Source: DATKHF01 sp035510355 (lineage in GTDB: Bacteria; Patescibacteriota; Saccharimonadia; Saccharimonadales; UBA4665). From it: 23,223 bases of DNA. The notes under the pieces are model-generated. The model saw nothing but the letters and a program-made list of their open reading frames with translations, did not search any database and was not told where the DNA came from. The stretch spans positions 1-23,223 of the forward strand of contig DATKHF010000015.1 of assembly GCA_035510355.1 (NCBI GenBank), read 5' to 3'. The first letter of the stretch is position 1. Every line of letters begins with the position of its first letter. Both the position numbers and the translations under genes were made by a program. This document shows positions 15,673 through 22,304 of the stretch, piece after piece.

Positions 15673-16558
15673 TGAACGTTTAGCAACTGGTGTTGAGACA
15701 ACAACACTAGCACTAAGAGCGTTGCTTGAAAATAAGTATCAAGTAAAGGCTGTGGTTTCAAATTATGCAGCTGACCAGTCAAAAAATGCTCGTTCATTAG
15801 AAGTTGCTCAAGTCACCGAGTCACATCAATTACCTCTGTTATTACCAACAAAACTAAAGGATATAAAATCAGAGTTATTAAACTACAATGCCGATATTGG
15901 CGTGCTCGTTGCTTACGGAAAAATTGTACCTGAAGAAATTATAAATATATTTCCGAGAGGGATAGTTAATCTTCACCCCTCTTTGCTCCCTCTGCATAGA
16001 GGGCCCACTCCAATTGAAAGTGTAATTTTAGATGGAGATGAAAAAACTGGTGTCTCTATAATGCAACTTGCCAAAGCCATGGATGCTGGGCCAATTTACG
16101 GCCAAAGCGAGCTTAAATTATCTGGTAATGAATCGAAGCAATCTCTTGCTGATACATTATTAGATATTGGCCAAGCAATGTTATTAGAACTACTGCCTGG
16201 TATTATAAATGGCACTATCGTTGCTTTACCGCAAGCTAACAGTCGAGCATCTTATGACAACTTATTATCAAAAAATGATGGCACCCTTGACTGGCAAAAA
16301 CCAGCTATACAATTAGAGCGCGAGATACGTGCGTTTGCTGAGTGGCCAAAAAGCCGCACTATCCTCGGTGGTAAAGAAGTAATAATCACAAATTCAAAGG
16401 TTATTAACGAAATAGGTAAGGTCGGTGATATAAAAATGGAAGGTAGACGCCTATTTGTATACTGCGCCCAACAAGCACTAGAAATCCTAAGCCTAAAACC
16501 AGCCGGTAAGCCTGAGATGAGTGCTGAAGCGTTCATCTCAGGCTATGCTAGCTTATAA
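15635..16558 (+). CDS. fmt: Methionyl-tRNA formyltransferase
   Basis: Formylates initiator Met-tRNA using 10-formyl-tetrahydrofolate; 307 residues. The catalytic triad is present with standard spacing: Asn112 and His114 in VNLHPSLLP, and Asp150 in AKAMDAGPIYG. LHRGPTPIE follows. The C-terminal domain from about residue 205 (DGTLDWQKPAIQLEREIRAFAEWP) binds the tRNA. The start at 15635 lies inside def and has TTGGAG seven bases before it, supporting translational coupling. The gene ends 13 bases from the convergent DUF5663-like gene. Confidence 0.95.
   Translation: MKKTSNSVIFFGNERLATGVETTTLALRALLENKYQVKAVVSNYAADQSKNARSLEVAQVTESHQLPLLLPTKLKDIKSELLNYNADIGVLVAYGKIVPEEIINIFPRGIVNLHPSLLPLHRGPTPIESVILDGDEKTGVSIMQLAKAMDAGPIYGQSELKLSGNESKQSLADTLLDIGQAMLLELLPGIINGTIVALPQANSRASYDNLLSKNDGTLDWQKPAIQLEREIRAFAEWPKSRTILGGKEVIITNSKVINEIGKVGDIKMEGRRLFVYCAQQALEILSLKPAGKPEMSAEAFISGYASL
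16511..16542. other. Long perfect inverted repeat in the 3' end of fmt
   Basis: CCTGAGATGA (16511-16520) and TCATCTCAGG (16533-16542) form a perfect 10-base stem with a 12-base loop inside the last codons of fmt. No T-run follows on either strand. It may help end transcription together with the next hairpin or stabilise the mRNA 3' end. Confidence 0.4.
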
Positions 16559-16570
16559 AAAACTAAGCTA
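16549..16570. terminator. Possible bidirectional terminator hairpin between fmt and the DUF5663-like gene
   Basis: TAGCTTA (16549-16555) and TAAGCTA (16564-16570) form a seven-base stem. The loop TAAAAAAC contains the fmt stop codon, and the hairpin reaches the end of the opposing gene. The A/T run is in the loop rather than after the stem, so termination is uncertain. Confidence 0.3.
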
Positions 16571-16571
16571 T

Positions 16572-16931
16572 CTACTGTTGAGGGGGTTGCTGAGAGGCGC
16601 TGGCTACAATTTGCGGTGCAACCTGCTTGATCTCAGCTTTTAACTTATCGAGTTCATTATTGACTACTTGTTTATAATTAGGAAAATTTGTTTCCAACCA
16701 CTTAAGAGCAGCCTGTTCTTTTTTCTTAACGGATTCATGAGAATCAGATTCTGTCGGCATTAAACGCTCAAATTCATCTAGCTGACCATCGGTCATTTGA
16801 GCAGCCAAGGTTGTGCCAACTCGCATCTCAAGTGTTTCGAGAATATGAGCTAGCATATTGCGCTTTTCATTCTGGGGCAACGCTGCTAGACCAAGTTCTT
16901 CTAGTGTGCTTTCGTCTAATTTATATGCCAT
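16572..16931 (-). CDS. DUF5663-like hypothetical protein
   Basis: A 119-residue, acidic, probably helical protein. The segment LGLAALPQNEKRNMLAHILETLEMRVGTTLAAQMTDGQLDEFERL (about residues 12-57) matches my memory of DUF5663, a domain seen mostly in Saccharibacteria and relatives; the function is unknown. The rest is helical and charged (ESVKKKEQAALKWLETNFPNYKQVVNNELDKLK), ending in a QPPQQ tail. AAGGAAG lies before the ATG. It has its own promoter in the gap after infB and converges on fmt. The domain name is from recall. Confidence 0.7.
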   Translation of the reverse strand: MAYKLDESTLEELGLAALPQNEKRNMLAHILETLEMRVGTTLAAQMTDGQLDEFERLMPTESDSHESVKKKEQAALKWLETNFPNYKQVVNNELDKLKAEIKQVAPQIVASASQQPPQQ

Positions 16932-16953
16932 CTAAGCTTCCTTTATATCCTCT

Positions 16954-16982
16954 ATTGTATCGCAACTCCAAACACAAGCAAA
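16954..16982 (-). promoter_or_regulatory. Promoter of the DUF5663-like gene
   Basis: TTTGCT (16982-16977) and TACAAT (16959-16954) on the minus strand have a 17-base spacer, leaving a short leader of about 15 bases that includes AAGGAAG. Confidence 0.5.
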
Positions 16983-16987
16983 CCTAA

Positions 16988-18748
16988 CTAAAGTTTGCGC
17001 TCAACCGCCTCACGCCTAAAGAGTTCTATCGTATCACCCTCCACTAAATCAACGCGTGCCCCTGTTTGCAAGCTCATGCCACACATCTCACCTTCTACTA
17101 CTTCCTTTGTATCTTGTGGACCTCGCTTTAAGTTGGTTATTTCGGCTTCGGCCAACAGATCCTTGCCTCGTTTAATGCGAGCAAGAGCTGGTAAGCTGAG
17201 CTTACCTTTCTTTACTTCGCCACCGCATATTAGAGAGGTCTTAGTAGTTTTAAATATACCTTTTACCTCTAGAGTGCCAAGTTCAGTTTCAACAATATCA
17301 GGGCGTAGTAAGTCACTAAGTGCGCTACGTGCATTATCTATTAACTCATAAATAACCGAATACTCATGAATAGCCACCTTATCACGACTCGCCAATCGTT
17401 TAATATTTGCTGGTACGGATACGTTAAAAGCATAAATTACAGCTCCACTAGTGTGCGCTAGGTGTATATCGCTTTCGTTTACGACGCCAACGCCTGAACC
17501 AACAATTTGAATTGCCACTTCTTCTGTATTAAGTATTCGCAAGCTATCAAGTACTGAAGTAAGTGAGCCCTGGACATCAGCCTTAACAAGTACATCGAGT
17601 AACTGAGTCTTATTTTTCCGGTTAATAATCTTTAGTAGGTCATTACTATTGAGATCTAATCGGCCATTACTGCCTCGTTTACTATGAGCGACACCTTCAG
17701 CCTTACTGCGAGCTAGCTTTTCATTGTCGACTACTTCGAATTCATCCCCGAACTCGGGCAACGTTTTAAGCCCTGTAATAACGACTGGCGTCGATGGTGT
17801 TGCGCTAAGTAAGGGCGTGCCTTCTGGAGACTCCAGATTACGGACCTTTGCATAAGTACCGCCAGCAACGACATAATCACCACGCTTTAAAGCGCCGTTT
17901 TCTACGAGCGCATGGGCCACTGGTCCACGACCTTGTTCTGTGTGAGCTTCAATAATAAGCCCACTTGCTGGCCCATCAACTATAGCCCGAAGGTCTTCAA
18001 CGTCAGAGACCAGCAGAATCATATCAAGTAAATTAGGAATTCCAGCTTTAGTTTTAGCCGAAACTTCTACTAGAACTATGTCTCCACCCCATTCTTCGAT
18101 CACAAGATCTTGTTCAGAAAGTTGCTGTTTAATATGATTGACGTCAGCACCTTCCTTATCAATCTTATTAACAGCAACAATAATCTTAACTCCGGCCTGT
18201 TTAGCGAAGCGGATAGCTTCAATAGTCTGTGGCTTAACGCCATCATCAGCAGCAACGACAATAATCGCTAAATCTGTAAGATGTGCGCCGTGCTTGCGAA
18301 TAGCCGCAAAAGCCTCATGGCCAGGCGTATCTAAGAATGTTATTTTACGACCGTTATGAGTTACTTGATAAGCTGATATGTGCTGAGTAATGCCCCCGGC
18401 TTCGTGCTTGACGACATCAGCGCCTCTTATGGCATCCAACAAACTGGTCTTGCCGTGATCGACATGACCCATAACAGCCACCACTGGTGGTCTTGATACA
18501 GCATGTTCTTTTGGTTTTTCTTTAGTACGAGCCAGAAGTGGGTCTACTTCTTCTTCACGCTCCAGTTCTACATCTAAACCAAGCTCATCAACGATAATTT
18601 CTGCCGTATCAAAGTCAATTCGATCATTAACAGTAGCCATGACCCCATTTTTCATGAGCTCCGTTATTAAACGGCTAACCGGCAATTCTAACTTCTCCGC
18701 CAGATTGCCGACGGTGATATAATCTTGAACTTCGATTGTTGTAGCCAT
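16988..18748 (-). CDS. infB: Translation initiation factor IF-2
   Basis: GTPase that brings formyl-Met-tRNA to the small subunit; 586 residues, a short form. One IF2_N-type domain (residues 1-60, TVGNLAEKLELPVSRLITELMKNG) replaces the long N-terminal extension of other bacteria. G1 GHVDHGKT is at 94-101, then GITQHI, DTPGHEAF and VNKID; domains 2 to 4 follow, with the C-terminal domain probably binding initiator tRNA. The ATG at 18748 is chosen because AAAGGAG lies five bases upstream; a GTG two codons earlier would run into that site. It follows rpsA by 44 bases, so the two probably share a transcript. Confidence 0.96.
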   Translation of the reverse strand: MATTIEVQDYITVGNLAEKLELPVSRLITELMKNGVMATVNDRIDFDTAEIIVDELGLDVELEREEEVDPLLARTKEKPKEHAVSRPPVVAVMGHVDHGKTSLLDAIRGADVVKHEAGGITQHISAYQVTHNGRKITFLDTPGHEAFAAIRKHGAHLTDLAIIVVAADDGVKPQTIEAIRFAKQAGVKIIVAVNKIDKEGADVNHIKQQLSEQDLVIEEWGGDIVLVEVSAKTKAGIPNLLDMILLVSDVEDLRAIVDGPASGLIIEAHTEQGRGPVAHALVENGALKRGDYVVAGGTYAKVRNLESPEGTPLLSATPSTPVVITGLKTLPEFGDEFEVVDNEKLARSKAEGVAHSKRGSNGRLDLNSNDLLKIINRKNKTQLLDVLVKADVQGSLTSVLDSLRILNTEEVAIQIVGSGVGVVNESDIHLAHTSGAVIYAFNVSVPANIKRLASRDKVAIHEYSVIYELIDNARSALSDLLRPDIVETELGTLEVKGIFKTTKTSLICGGEVKKGKLSLPALARIKRGKDLLAEAEITNLKRGPQDTKEVVEGEMCGMSLQTGARVDLVEGDTIELFRREAVERKL

Positions 18749-18792
18749 CTGCACTCCTTTCTGGCGAATTCACCGGTTATTAGATCTACATC

Positions 18793-19854
18793 TTATTTAG
18801 CAGCCTTGAGACTTAACGCAATCTTACGAGTTTCGGTATCAATATCCAGTACCTTGAATTGTTTCTTTTCGTTTAGCTGGAACAGCTTTTCGGGATCTAC
18901 CCCTTCATTGTCGCTCATCTCAGAAACATGTACCAAGGCCTCAACAGCTGGGCTAAGCTGTACAAACGCGCCAAATGGTGTAATTCGAGTGACCTTACCC
19001 TCAACAATACTACCCTTTTTAAAGGCCGTAACTTCTTTCAACCAAGGATCTTCAGACATTTGTTTAAGACTAAGGCTCAAACGATCTTTGTCTATGGCAA
19101 TAATCTTTGCTTTTATGGTATCTCCAACTTTCAAGTAGTCTCGTGGATCTTCTACGCGTTCCCAAGAAATTTCTGAGATATGAATAAGCCCTTCTATGCC
19201 ATCTACGTTGACGAAAGCGCCAAAATCAATCACGCCAGTAACCATACCTTCTACTTCGTTTCCTATTTTTAGATCTGTTAAGCGAGCTTGCATATCATCC
19301 TTGATAGCCTCTTTTTCGGAAAATATGAGCTTATTATCCTTTCGACTCACATCTAAAATGCGCACTCGAATAGGCTTATTAATAAGTGCATGTAATTTTT
19401 GCAGAATTTCATCTTTGTCGGCACCAGAAACTCTAGGGTAGTGACCGGCCGCCAGTTGTGATACTGGTAAGAAACCGCGAATACCCTCTAGTTCAACCAA
19501 TAAGCCTCCGCGATTGGCATCATAAGGTAGTATTTCAATAATCTCTTGGTCTTCATGAATATGCTGCAATTCATCCCAACCTCGATCTTTAGCGGCTCGC
19601 TTCATGCTAAGAAGCGCATATCCTTCTTCTAGCTCTGGCTCAACGACACTTACGGTGACGTTTTGGCCAACTTCCAGGGGTTGGCCATAGCCAATTTCCC
19701 GGCGCATAACCACGCCAACACCATTGGCGTCTAGATCAACCCATAACTCATGTTTCTTTACGGATGTTATTACTCCTTCAAGCACGTCGGCAACTTGCAG
19801 CGGCTTAACGTCATGCTCCGCGAGCAACTCATCCATAGTCATTGTTTGTGACAT
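18793..19854 (-). CDS. rpsA: 30S ribosomal protein S1 (four S1 domains)
   Basis: RNA-binding protein bS1, which helps the ribosome capture mRNA; 353 residues. Four S1 repeats can be followed at about residues 17-87, 100-173, 190-258 and 275-345. The third and fourth contain the classic GxVxxxxxFGAFV pattern (VEGMVTGVIDFGAFVNVDGIEG and VEGKVTRITPFGAFVQLSP). E. coli S1 has six repeats, so this is a shortened form like those of Gram-positive bacteria. AGGAGG lies 11 bases before the ATG at 19854; an earlier out-of-frame ATG is only one base from that site. It leads an rpsA-infB unit and is divergent from the ROK gene. Confidence 0.92.
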   Translation of the reverse strand: MSQTMTMDELLAEHDVKPLQVADVLEGVITSVKKHELWVDLDANGVGVVMRREIGYGQPLEVGQNVTVSVVEPELEEGYALLSMKRAAKDRGWDELQHIHEDQEIIEILPYDANRGGLLVELEGIRGFLPVSQLAAGHYPRVSGADKDEILQKLHALINKPIRVRILDVSRKDNKLIFSEKEAIKDDMQARLTDLKIGNEVEGMVTGVIDFGAFVNVDGIEGLIHISEISWERVEDPRDYLKVGDTIKAKIIAIDKDRLSLSLKQMSEDPWLKEVTAFKKGSIVEGKVTRITPFGAFVQLSPAVEALVHVSEMSDNEGVDPEKLFQLNEKKQFKVLDIDTETRKIALSLKAAK

Positions 19855-19943
19855 GTAAATTCATGCCTCCTTCATAGTGTATTTCTATAGAGATAAATAA
19901 ACTCAGGTAAAGACCTGGGCGGCAATCTCACAAGATTATCTTT

Positions 19944-19972
19944 ATTATACCTGTTGGTCAGCAAAGAGTCCA
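19944..19972 (-). promoter_or_regulatory. Promoter of rpsA-infB
   Basis: TGGACT (19972-19967) and a perfect TATAAT (19949-19944) on the minus strand have a 17-base spacer. The leader of about 80 bases contains a CAGGT/ACCTG hairpin (19917-19904) followed by a T-rich AGTTTATTTAT stretch, which could be an attenuator or regulatory stem. Confidence 0.55.
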
Positions 19973-19993
19973 GACCAACTCCAAAGCGAAACA

Positions 19994-20002
19994 TGCTACA
20001 CT
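19994..20002 (+). promoter_or_regulatory. Extended -10 for a leaderless ROK transcript
   Basis: TGCTACACT is an extended -10 (TG, one base, TACACT). Seven bases (20003-20009) separate it from the ATG at 20010. No -35 is evident, which is common with extended -10 promoters, and no Shine-Dalgarno precedes the gene. Confidence 0.45.
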
Positions 20003-20009
20003 TATTATA

Positions 20010-20819
20010 ATGTATCTGGGGATCGATATTGGAGGGACTAAGACGCTCGTTGCCTCAATTGATAATGAGGGTACTATGACCGAGCATTTTAAAATTAAAA
20101 CACCGCATCAGTACGAAACTTTCATAGAAGAGCTTCAGAATATTGTAGCAAAAATGACTACGAAAAAGTTCAAAGCTGTTGGGGTAGGCTTACCTGCAAC
20201 GGAGCTAAATCGAGAAAAAGGTCTAGCGGTTTCCTTTGGCAATTTGCCCTGGCGTAATATATCAATAAGAGATGATTTGGTGGGGCTTTTACATCTACCT
20301 GTAGTAGTTGAAAATGATGCAAAGTTAGCTGGCCTATCTGAGGCCACGCTTTTGAAGAATCATCATAAGGTGCTCTATATTACTATTAGTACAGGAATAG
20401 GCACGGCTTTAATCGTCGACAAAGTAATCGATACCTCTCTGGGTGACGGTGGTGGCAGAACCCTAATGGTGGAATACGAAGGGAAAGTTGTTCCTTGGGA
20501 AAGTTTTGCTTCCGGCAGCGCTATAGTTGAAAGGTTTGGTAAGCGAGCCGAAGATATTCATGACTCTAGGACCTGGGCCATAATTGGCAATAATATAGCC
20601 CTAGGACTCATCGACGTTATAGCTATGACTGAGCCAGATATAATTGTCATTGGCGGTGGCGTCGGGGCATACTTAGCACGCTTTATCGATCCGCTCACAG
20701 AGGCCCTTAAACGCTACGATAACCCATTACTGCCCCTCCCTCCAATTAAGGAAGCTAAACGACCAGAAAAGGCCGTAGTATATGGCTGTTACGCCCTTGC
20801 AAAGGCTACGTATGGATGA
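20010..20819 (+). CDS. ROK-family sugar kinase-like protein without the zinc motif
   Basis: Sugar kinase fold (ROK family: glucokinases, N-acetylsugar kinases and sugar-responsive repressors); 269 residues. The phosphate loop DIGGTKT is at residues 6-12, the probable catalytic Asp103 is in VVENDAKLAG, and STGIGTALI is the second phosphate motif. PDIIVIGGGVG is the adenosine-binding region. The zinc-binding CxCGxxGC motif and its preceding histidine, expected around 150-168, are absent; that stretch reads GGGRTLMVEYEGKVVPWESFASGSAI. There is no DNA-binding domain, so it is not a ROK repressor. The sugar substrate cannot be told. It overlaps the metallopeptidase gene by eight bases. Confidence 0.85.
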   Translation: MYLGIDIGGTKTLVASIDNEGTMTEHFKIKTPHQYETFIEELQNIVAKMTTKKFKAVGVGLPATELNREKGLAVSFGNLPWRNISIRDDLVGLLHLPVVVENDAKLAGLSEATLLKNHHKVLYITISTGIGTALIVDKVIDTSLGDGGGRTLMVEYEGKVVPWESFASGSAIVERFGKRAEDIHDSRTWAIIGNNIALGLIDVIAMTEPDIIVIGGGVGAYLARFIDPLTEALKRYDNPLLPLPPIKEAKRPEKAVVYGCYALAKATYG

Positions 20820-21312
20820 TTTGGTTCAGCAGCTAAGTAAAGATTTCCCAACGGTACATTTCCAGACCGGAAAATCATTTCGATGGGCACCTAACCAAAA
20901 AGAGATTACTTACCGTCAGGATGGCAAGTCTAATGGTGCATGGACGATACTGCACGAGCTTGGTCATGCTTTGCTTGGTCATAAAAATTATAATTCTGAT
21001 TTTGAACTGCTTAAGTTAGAGGTAGCTGCGTGGGGCAAGGCTCAAGAGCTTCAAATTAAGTATAGTCAGAGAATAAATCCAGAGTATATTCAGAACTGCC
21101 TCGATACCTACCGCGAGTGGCTACATCGACGTAGTACCTGCCCAATGTGTAGTAACAGAAGTCTTCAGTCAAGTTCTACGGAATACGGTTGCTTTAATTG
21201 TCACACTTCGTGGAAAGTCACCACTGCTCGCTTTTGCAGGCCATATCGACGTATACACAGCTCAGAAAATGAAAAATCGCCTGAGACAAAAGCTCAGGCG
21301 ACCTTCATATGA
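20812..21312 (+). CDS. ImmA/IrrE-like zinc metallopeptidase with a C-terminal zinc ribbon
   Basis: 166 residues. The metal-binding HELGH is at 48-52 in WTILHELGHALLGH, and Glu70 (KLEVAAWGKA) is well placed as third ligand, the pattern of ImmA/IrrE peptidases. A second part has two cysteine pairs, Cys110/Cys113 (CPMC) and Cys127/Cys130 (CFNC), a likely zinc ribbon, then a basic tail. The ATG at 20812 has AAAGG six bases upstream and overlaps the ROK stop (ATGGATGA), indicating coupling; a longer frame from 20782 adds only ROK-overlapping residues. Such peptidases often cleave phage or stress repressors, but no partner regulator is adjacent. The substrate is unknown. Confidence 0.72.
   Translation: MDDLVQQLSKDFPTVHFQTGKSFRWAPNQKEITYRQDGKSNGAWTILHELGHALLGHKNYNSDFELLKLEVAAWGKAQELQIKYSQRINPEYIQNCLDTYREWLHRRSTCPMCSNRSLQSSSTEYGCFNCHTSWKVTTARFCRPYRRIHSSENEKSPETKAQATFI
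21271..21301 (-). terminator. Terminator of the KGG-protein gene (minus strand)
   Basis: CGCCTGAG (21300-21293) and CTCAGGCG (21285-21278) on the minus strand form an eight-base perfect stem with a seven-base loop, followed by ATTTTTC. It lies inside the 3' end of the opposing metallopeptidase gene. Confidence 0.65.
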
Positions 21313-21314
21313 TC

Positions 21315-21335
21315 AGCCTAAAATTAGGCTTTTTT
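21315..21335 (+). terminator. Terminator of the ROK-peptidase unit (plus strand)
   Basis: AGCCTA (21315-21320), loop AAAT, TAGGCT (21325-21330), then TTTTT (21331-21335). It begins three bases after the peptidase stop and overlaps the last codons of the opposing KGG gene. Confidence 0.7.
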
Positions 21336-21518
21336 GCTGCGGCGGCTAATACGGCCACCTTTAGCACCAGCAATACGTGCTAGCTCACGGTTAGCGAAGA
21401 AACCGCCAGTGCGACCCTTCTTACCACCGATAGCACCGATTTTTGCGTAAAAATCAGCACCGTATTTAGTTTTGTTAGTCTTAGCAGCTGCTGCGCCGCC
21501 GGCTCGTGTTCCAGCCAT
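21324..21518 (-). CDS. Small basic KGG-repeat-like protein
   Basis: 64 residues, rich in Gly, Ala, Lys and Arg. GAIGGKKGRTGGFFANRELARIAGAKGGRISRRSKK resembles the KGG motif of general stress proteins (GsiB/Con-10 type), with two GG-centred repeats. The role is unknown; basic composition suggests nucleic-acid contact. The ATG at 21518 has AAAGGAG six bases upstream; a longer frame from 21626 lacks such support and its N-terminus is unlike the rest. A promoter and a hairpin with T-run lie upstream, so expression may be attenuated. The position next to the rRNA operon hints at high expression. Confidence 0.75.
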   Translation of the reverse strand: MAGTRAGGAAAAKTNKTKYGADFYAKIGAIGGKKGRTGGFFANRELARIAGAKGGRISRRSKKA

Positions 21519-21561
21519 CTTAAACTCCTTTGGCTTAAACTTAATATCTCTCGAGTGAAAT

Positions 21562-21590
21562 AAAAAGAGCTCCGCTAAGCGAAACCCTCT
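21562..21590 (-). promoter_or_regulatory. Attenuator-like hairpin in the leader of the KGG gene
   Basis: On the minus strand AGAG (21590-21587) pairs with CTCT (21569-21566), and the inner TTTCGC pairs with GCGGAG across a TTA loop with wobble pairs. TTTTTATTT follows (from 21566 down). It lies between the promoter and the ribosome-binding site. Confidence 0.4.
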
Positions 21591-21612
21591 ATAATTTCTT
21601 TCGAACAAGCTT

Positions 21613-21641
21613 ATGATATCACTCAATGACGCTCATGTCAA
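21613..21641 (-). promoter_or_regulatory. Promoter of the KGG-protein gene
   Basis: A perfect TTGACA (21641-21636) and TATCAT (21618-21613) on the minus strand are 17 bases apart. It leaves a leader of about 88 bases containing the attenuator-like hairpin, and lies just after the rRNA operon terminator. Confidence 0.65.
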
Positions 21642-21667
21642 TAATATTATAAAATACATTAATAAAG

Positions 21668-21698
21668 AAAAGAGCCCTCCTATTCGGAAGACTCTTTT
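21668..21698 (-). terminator. rRNA operon terminator
   Basis: On the minus strand AAAAGAG (21698-21692) pairs with CTCTTTT (21674-21668). The inner TCTTCC/GGAGGG continues the stem with wobbles to about 13 pairs around loop GAATA, followed by CTTTATT. It lies directly after 5S rRNA. Confidence 0.75.
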
Positions 21699-21702
21699 AT
21701 AA

Positions 21703-21816
21703 TTTGGCACCGTGCTATTTTCCCAGGGCTCAGGCCCAAGTATTGTAACCGCTACGAGGCTTAACTGCTGTGTTCGGCATGGGAACAGGTGTTTCCCTCG
21801 CGCCATGGGCACCAAT
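21703..21816 (-). rRNA. rrf: 5S ribosomal RNA
   Basis: About 114 bases. Conserved 5S elements are present on the minus strand: CCTGTTCCCATGCCGAACAC (loop B/C region), CAGTTAAGCCTCGTAGCG and the loop-E region. The ends pair (ATTGGTGCC with GGTGCCAAAT), which sets the boundaries to within a few bases. It lies downstream of 23S rRNA in the usual rRNA order. Confidence 0.93.
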
Positions 21817-22014
21817 CAGGGTAGCCACAAAATTTGGCTACTTTCCTCCCTTCATTTAAGAAGAGAAAACCTATTGATGTCCATGGATTTCTGCACGGAT
21901 ATTAAATTGTTAAAACAATCATGCTGACAAACGGGTGCTGATACGCACCAATAACTAGTCAATGCACTTGCTATGAGCCAAACCCGTAAAGGCTTGTCTC
22001 ATAGCTCATAAAAA
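21817..22014 (-). other. 23S-5S spacer with processing hairpins and no tRNA
   Basis: About 198 bases between the two rRNAs. It holds stems at 21821-21841 (GTAGCCA/TGGCTAC, directly before 5S), 21934-21949 (GGTGC/GCACC) and 21970-22005 (GCTATGAG/CTCATAGC, about ten bases from the 23S end). These are likely processing signals. No tRNA gene or open frame is seen. Confidence 0.6.
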
Positions 22015-22304
22015 GTCAATGGACCTATTAGTATGCTTTGGCTACATGCGTTACCGCACTTCCACCTTGCACCTATCAACCAGATCGTCTTTCTGGGGTC
22101 TCATAGGGAAATCTAATCTTGAGGTCAGTTTCGCGCTTAATATGCTTTCAGCGCTTCTCTTTGCCGAACTATAGCTACCCAACAATGCCATTGGTATGAC
22201 AATTGGTACACCAGAGGTTCGTTCATCCCGGTCCTCTCGTACTAGGGACAAGTCCTCTCAAATTTCCTAACGTCCACAGCGGATATAAACCGAACTGTCT
22301 CACG
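22015..22304 (-). rRNA. rrl: 23S ribosomal RNA, 3' exon
   Basis: The 3' end of 23S rRNA after the intron. It starts with CGTGAGACAGTTCGG (containing the peptidyl-transferase base equivalent to E. coli A2602), includes the sarcin-ricin loop AGTACGAGAGGACCGG at 22243-22228, and ends near TACTAATAGGTCCATTGAC. The exact 3' end is uncertain by several bases. Confidence 0.93.

Noticed and set aside
20005..20011. TATAAT overlapping the ROK start codon as the -10
   Set aside because: Transcription would start inside the coding region; the extended -10 TGCTACACT seven bases upstream of the ATG fits better.
21633..21815. Open frame across 5S rRNA and its terminator
   Set aside because: It is antisense-free overlap with clear 5S rRNA; the translated product has no protein-like features.
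21817..22014. tRNA gene in the 23S-5S spacer
   Set aside because: The hairpins do not form a cloverleaf and no T-arm or anticodon arm sequence is present.
22051..22251. Open frame within the 23S 3' exon
   Set aside because: The sequence is conserved rRNA, including the sarcin-ricin loop; the frame is incidental.
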